Source of the DNA: Lantana camara | Lineage: Eukaryota > Streptophyta > Magnoliopsida > Lamiales > Verbenaceae | Reading direction: 5' to 3' | DNA length: 64,000 nucleotides | Assembly (NCBI GenBank): GCA_037501455.1 | Contig: CM074858.1 | Location: forward strand, 84,852,501-84,916,500 | Shown: positions 60,904 to 64,000 of the stretch, in pieces | Layout: each line of letters begins with the position of its first letter | Position numbering within the stretch: position 1 is the first letter of the stretch | Made by a program: the position numbers and the translations under genes | The notes under the pieces: model-generated | The model's database searches: none | Told to the model about the DNA's origin: nothing | Seen by the model: the letters and a program-made list of their open reading frames with translations, nothing else

Positions 60904-61146
60904 ATCTGCCACTTGCCCGTAAAAGCCTTTTAGGTCTATTCTAGGTTACATCTTCCCAAGATGTACTTTTAGAGCCTTATTGATTTTGGGCAATTCCAAA
61001 GTGGATCTGCTATATTCTCTGCTGATGCGAATGTTTCTAATTTGTACATCATTAAGGAAACACGATTTCTTTATTTGCGTGATTCATAATCAAGCGTCTG
61101 GTCCCTTAGTGAGGTTTCAGTTCTCTTACTCGAGCAACTATCCATT
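60904..61146 (-). mobile_element. Second copia internal fragment beyond the right LTR
   Basis: Aligns with 52375-52617 (PPT-side internal sequence) with about 8% difference. Its presence outside the LTR pair shows the element was once LTR-INT-LTR-INT or longer. Confidence 0.88.
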
Positions 61147-62062
61147 GCCTTAGATAGAGATCCGAGGTTTACTTCATGGTTATGGTAAGAGTTCCAAGGT
61201 GTTTTGGGTACAAAGCTCAAGTTTAGTACCACGTTACGCACTCAAATGGATGGCCAATCCGAGAGATTGATCAAGTATCTCGAGAACTTACTTCGGGCTT
61301 GTGCTTTGGATTTTCAAACCTCTTGGGATCAACAACTACCCTTGATCGAGTTCGCCTACAACAACAGTTACCAAGCCTCGATCAGTATGGCCCTGTGTGA
61401 AGTTCTTTTTGGTCAAAAATGTAGATCTCCGTTGTTCTTCGATCTAGAAGAATTGAAATTTAACTAAGCAAAAAGGCGTTAAGAAGGGTGAGAAGAAGGA
61501 GAAACCTTCTAAAGTCGTGCGAGATGCGATTGAGACAGTCTAACTAATACAACAACGGATGAAAGCAGCTCAAGATAGACAAAAGAGCTACGCCGACCTT
61601 CATAGAAGAGACCTCAAGTTTGAGATTGGGGACCGTGTGTTCTTGAAGGCGTCCCAGCGTAAAGGATTTGCTCGGATTGGGAGATGAGGGAAGCTTAACC
61701 CTCGTTACTTGGGTCCATTTGTGATACTTGAGAAGATTGGTGAAGTGACCTGTCGTTTGGACCTACCATCGAGCTTGACCGGGATTCATAATGTCTTTCC
61801 TGTTCCTCAACTAAGGAAGTATTATCCTGATGAGTCAGAGATTCTCCCCGTTGTCGAAGTTAAAGAGACTGATTTGCAACAGGATTTAACTTTTATCTAA
61901 AAGCCGGTGAAGATTCTAGATCACAAGTTTCAAGTATTGAGAAACCGACAAATTCCCTTGGTAAAGGTTTTGTGGAGAAGCAATAAGACCAAGGAAGCTA
62001 CATGAGAAACCGAGAACAAAATGAGGAAGTTTCATCTAGAGCTGTTTCTACCTAAGCAATAA
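61144..62062 (+). pseudogene. Family B integrase C-terminus and chromodomain
   Basis: Starts inside integrase at L-D-R-D-P-R-F and continues through [20 protein letters not shown] and the C-terminal integrase region to a chromodomain with a Trp-to-TGA stop (62003-62005). It also has a frameshift near 61465 and stops at 61541 and 61685. Ends TAA at 62060-62062. RNase H and the integrase zinc finger and first catalytic Asp were lost with the copia junction. Confidence 0.88.
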
Positions 62063-62094
62063 TTCTAGGGACCAGATTCTATTAAGGGGGGAGG
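62061..62094 (+). promoter_or_regulatory. Family B decayed pre-PPT hairpin and polypurine tract
   Basis: CCAGATTC is intact (62072-62079) and the GGA loop is present, but the left arm reads AATTCTAG with three mismatches. The purine tract AAGGGGGGAGG (62084-62094) adjoins the LTR at 62096. Confidence 0.65.
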
Positions 62095-62642
62095 TTGTGA
62101 CGCCCCGTGTTCTCGTCTCCCAGGTACACACGCCACGCGTGTGGTTTTCCGAGAGTTGGGATTATTTATTTATTTTATTCACCCCTTTATTATGCAAATT
62201 GTAAGATTAATTACTTAACTAATTGCAATTGAACTTATTTGCAATAATATAAATAAGTGATTTATTTGTAACTTGCATATATCATTGGATTAACTTCATA
62301 ATTCCCTAACTTATATATATATATGCATATACATTTGATCTCTTCATTTAATAATTGCACATATACCCCCTACATGCATTCATCTCTAATATATAAATAA
62401 CATAATTACAAGGACTTAAATGCAATTAAGCATATATACATACATAACTTACATCATACAAACATATGTACATTATACATTACATTCATCTCTCATATCA
62501 TGTACATTAAAATAAGAACACACACTTCTTCACACACACTTTTGTTGGATCGAGTTAGAGAAGGAGAAGAGGGGAAGCCAAGACATCTTCATCTTCATCT
62601 TCATCATCTCATTCCTTTATTTTCTCCATTTCTTCCAAGGTT

Positions 62643-62644
<2 letters not shown>

Positions 62645-62722
<78 letters not shown>
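62645..62722. repeat. Compound (CT)n(TA)n(TG)n microsatellite
   Basis: The same position in the 5' LTR (28358-28390) has a much shorter CT-TA-TG run, so this one has expanded since insertion. Confidence 0.9.
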
Positions 62723-62723
<1 letters not shown>

Positions 62724-63089
62724 ATGTATTTGAATGCGAACTTATAGTTAGGGCTTTAATGAGTTTAGTTTGGATTCTTGCTTCTAAGTGTGTATATGCA
62801 TAAATAAATGTTCATTTATGGATTTATGAATTTCTTGCTTGGATTCTTGTTGGTTAGTTGAAGCATGAATATGTGTAATAAATGAGGGTTTGAATGAATT
62901 GTTTTGATTGATCTAAGCATGTAAATGTGTATTATTTGTTACCTAATTGAAGTATAATGTGTATATTATTGTTATGCATGTGTTTACAATGTTTTCTTGC
63001 CAAGAAATGCCTTGAAGTTGCCCTTTTCTCCTTCCCCTTCTTTTTCCTCACGAAACAAGGCACTTTTCCGCTCTGTTTTATCGAGCAAG

Positions 63090-63301
63090 ATGATACGACA
63101 TGGTTGTGTCGTCCTATACCTTAAAATGGACATGGCTGTGTTGTAGGTTTGATTTTTGGAAAAAATTCGGATATAGCCGTGTCCAAATACAAAGCAAACT
63201 TGACACGGCTATGTTAATCTTTCGGACTTGGATTTCTGTTTTTTTTTAAATCAGACACGGTTGTGTCCAAACCCTTTGAAAATATGACACAGCCATGTCA
63301 C
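63090..63301. repeat. Palindrome cluster in family B 3' LTR, decayed
   Basis: Six copies in the same order as 28749-28956, most with CG to TG or CA changes in the stem. Confidence 0.8.
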
Positions 63302-64000
63302 ATGAGATGGCAGCTTTAGAGTGTTTCTTTCGTTGCTTCCTGTTATTTTTCCCCCCCCATTTATGATTTATATGCAACACGAACATTTTCATAAATTAGT
63401 ATCATCATCATCTCATATCATCTATCTCATGAACATGTCGTTCATCGAATAATTGGTCCATGGAGTCGAGTCTTACGTTAGTATTTCTTTTCTTGTACAG
63501 AGGTCGGTCCAGGATTCGGAGAGTAGGATCCTTATCTCTTATTCCTTCTTTTACTTAAGGTGAGGTTTTCTTTACGTATTTAAAAGCCTGTATTATCCCA
63601 ATGTGATCATTTCGGCCAAAACTTATATTATACATATAGTTTTTCCAAATGCAAAATGTTTTATAAAGGAACCCTTCCTTTAAGTGAAAACCTACCGACC
63701 GTACTATTTTGGCGAGATATTGTACTGTACTGATTGGGGCCCAAGGGGAAACGTGGGATTGGCGACCGGAACGGCATCGGACCATCGGAAAGAACCTCTA
63801 CACCTAGTACCCATTGGGAATATATTCGTGCGACCTAGGAGATGGGAAGGCAAGATATTCCTGAGCCGGTGGTATATCCATCGAAGGAGCAGGTAGGAGC
63901 CTTGAGCCCCCGTCTCACATTGTACTGAGGTAGCTCGGGCCTTGCAAACCCGACCACCGAACCATGGAAGGAGGATGGATACTGAATTACTGGATGACTG

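Larger units (their letters stand above)
50162..61146 (-). mobile_element. Ty1/copia element with extra internal fragment
   Basis: Left LTR 50162-52374 (3' LTR in element sense), internal region 52375-58742, right LTR 58743-60903 (5' LTR). Beyond the right LTR, 60904-61146 repeats the PPT-side start of the internal region (52375-52617). The right end then joins family B integrase at a shared ATT (61144-61146). B has lost about 1.2 kb between the two junctions (judged against 1192-2455 of family A), so no target duplication remains. RT motifs assign it to Ty1/copia; the clade is not certain. Confidence 0.88.
27805..64000 (+). mobile_element. Family B Ty3/gypsy chromovirus, nearly full length, nested, degenerate
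   Basis: Parts in order: 5' LTR 27805-29724 and 46713-47298 (split); PBS 47307; gag; pol to 50161 and from 61144; PPT 62084-62094; 3' LTR from 62096 to beyond the window. In the first 100 bases the two LTRs differ at about 11 positions, so the element is old, and its frames are broken many times. Its gag and pol are homologous to family A (Tekay-like). Confidence 0.9.
62096..64000 (+). repeat. Family B 3' LTR, truncated by window end
   Basis: Starts TGTGACGCCCCG and aligns with 27805-29724. By the 5' copy it should end near 64600. It retains the TTTCGGCCAAAA module (63611-63622) that the 5' LTR has lost. Confidence 0.92.

Overview
This is plant nuclear DNA, probably from a eudicot. It is AT-rich, has GT-AG introns and almost no host coding sequence, and consists mostly of nested LTR retrotransposons. 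The species cannot be named from the sequence. The only intact host gene I can support is a four-exon exopolygalacturonase-like gene (23692-25239, minus strand). It sits in a low-copy island of about 5.4 kb (22396-27804) that also holds a TRIM-like relic and possibly a SINE fragment.

Left block (1-21911). A copia-type LTR on the plus strand (5897-6303 plus 20538-21911) has taken two insertions. The first is a Tekay/Del-like Ty3/gypsy chromovirus, here called family A, whose pol 3' part and 3' LTR occupy 1-5896. The second is a 14.2-kb minus-strand array of a non-coding, LARD-like element (6304-20532) with ~3.96-kb LTRs and a 3.19-kb internal region. Its layout is LTR(truncated)-INT(truncated)-LTR-INT-LTR, and one 5-bp target duplication (GGTTC) flanks the whole array. 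The copia LTR ends at 21911, against a decayed gag relic.

Right block (27805-64000). This is one old Ty3/gypsy element, family B, on the plus strand. It runs from its 5' LTR at 27805 to its 3' LTR at 62096, which leaves the window. Its 5' LTR is split by a 17-kb minus-strand family A array, LTR-INT-LTR-INT-LTR (29725-46707, single TSD TTTCA). Its pol is split by a minus-strand copia element (50162-61146) that also carries an extra internal fragment beyond its second LTR and has cost B about 1.2 kb of pol. A 900-bp TIR element sits inside the copia. The inferred order is B first, then copia and the A array, with the TIR element younger than the copia.

The most notable signals are these. (1) Three unrelated elements have multi-LTR tandem structure, two of them with a single TSD around the array. 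(2) Families A, B and the LARD share a coherent set of LTR signals: a pyrimidine-rich leader ending in an AAG|GT donor-like site, clusters of perfect GACACG..CGTGTC palindromes, and a covarying hairpin just before a GCAG|GTT acceptor-like site. This suggests an LTR-internal intron. (3) A second covarying hairpin lies between the pol stop codon and the polypurine tract. (4) Family B carries an in-frame 109-codon duplication in gag. Every retroelement reading frame seen here is broken or truncated; the least damaged is the second family A copy (39464-43986), with one visible frameshift.
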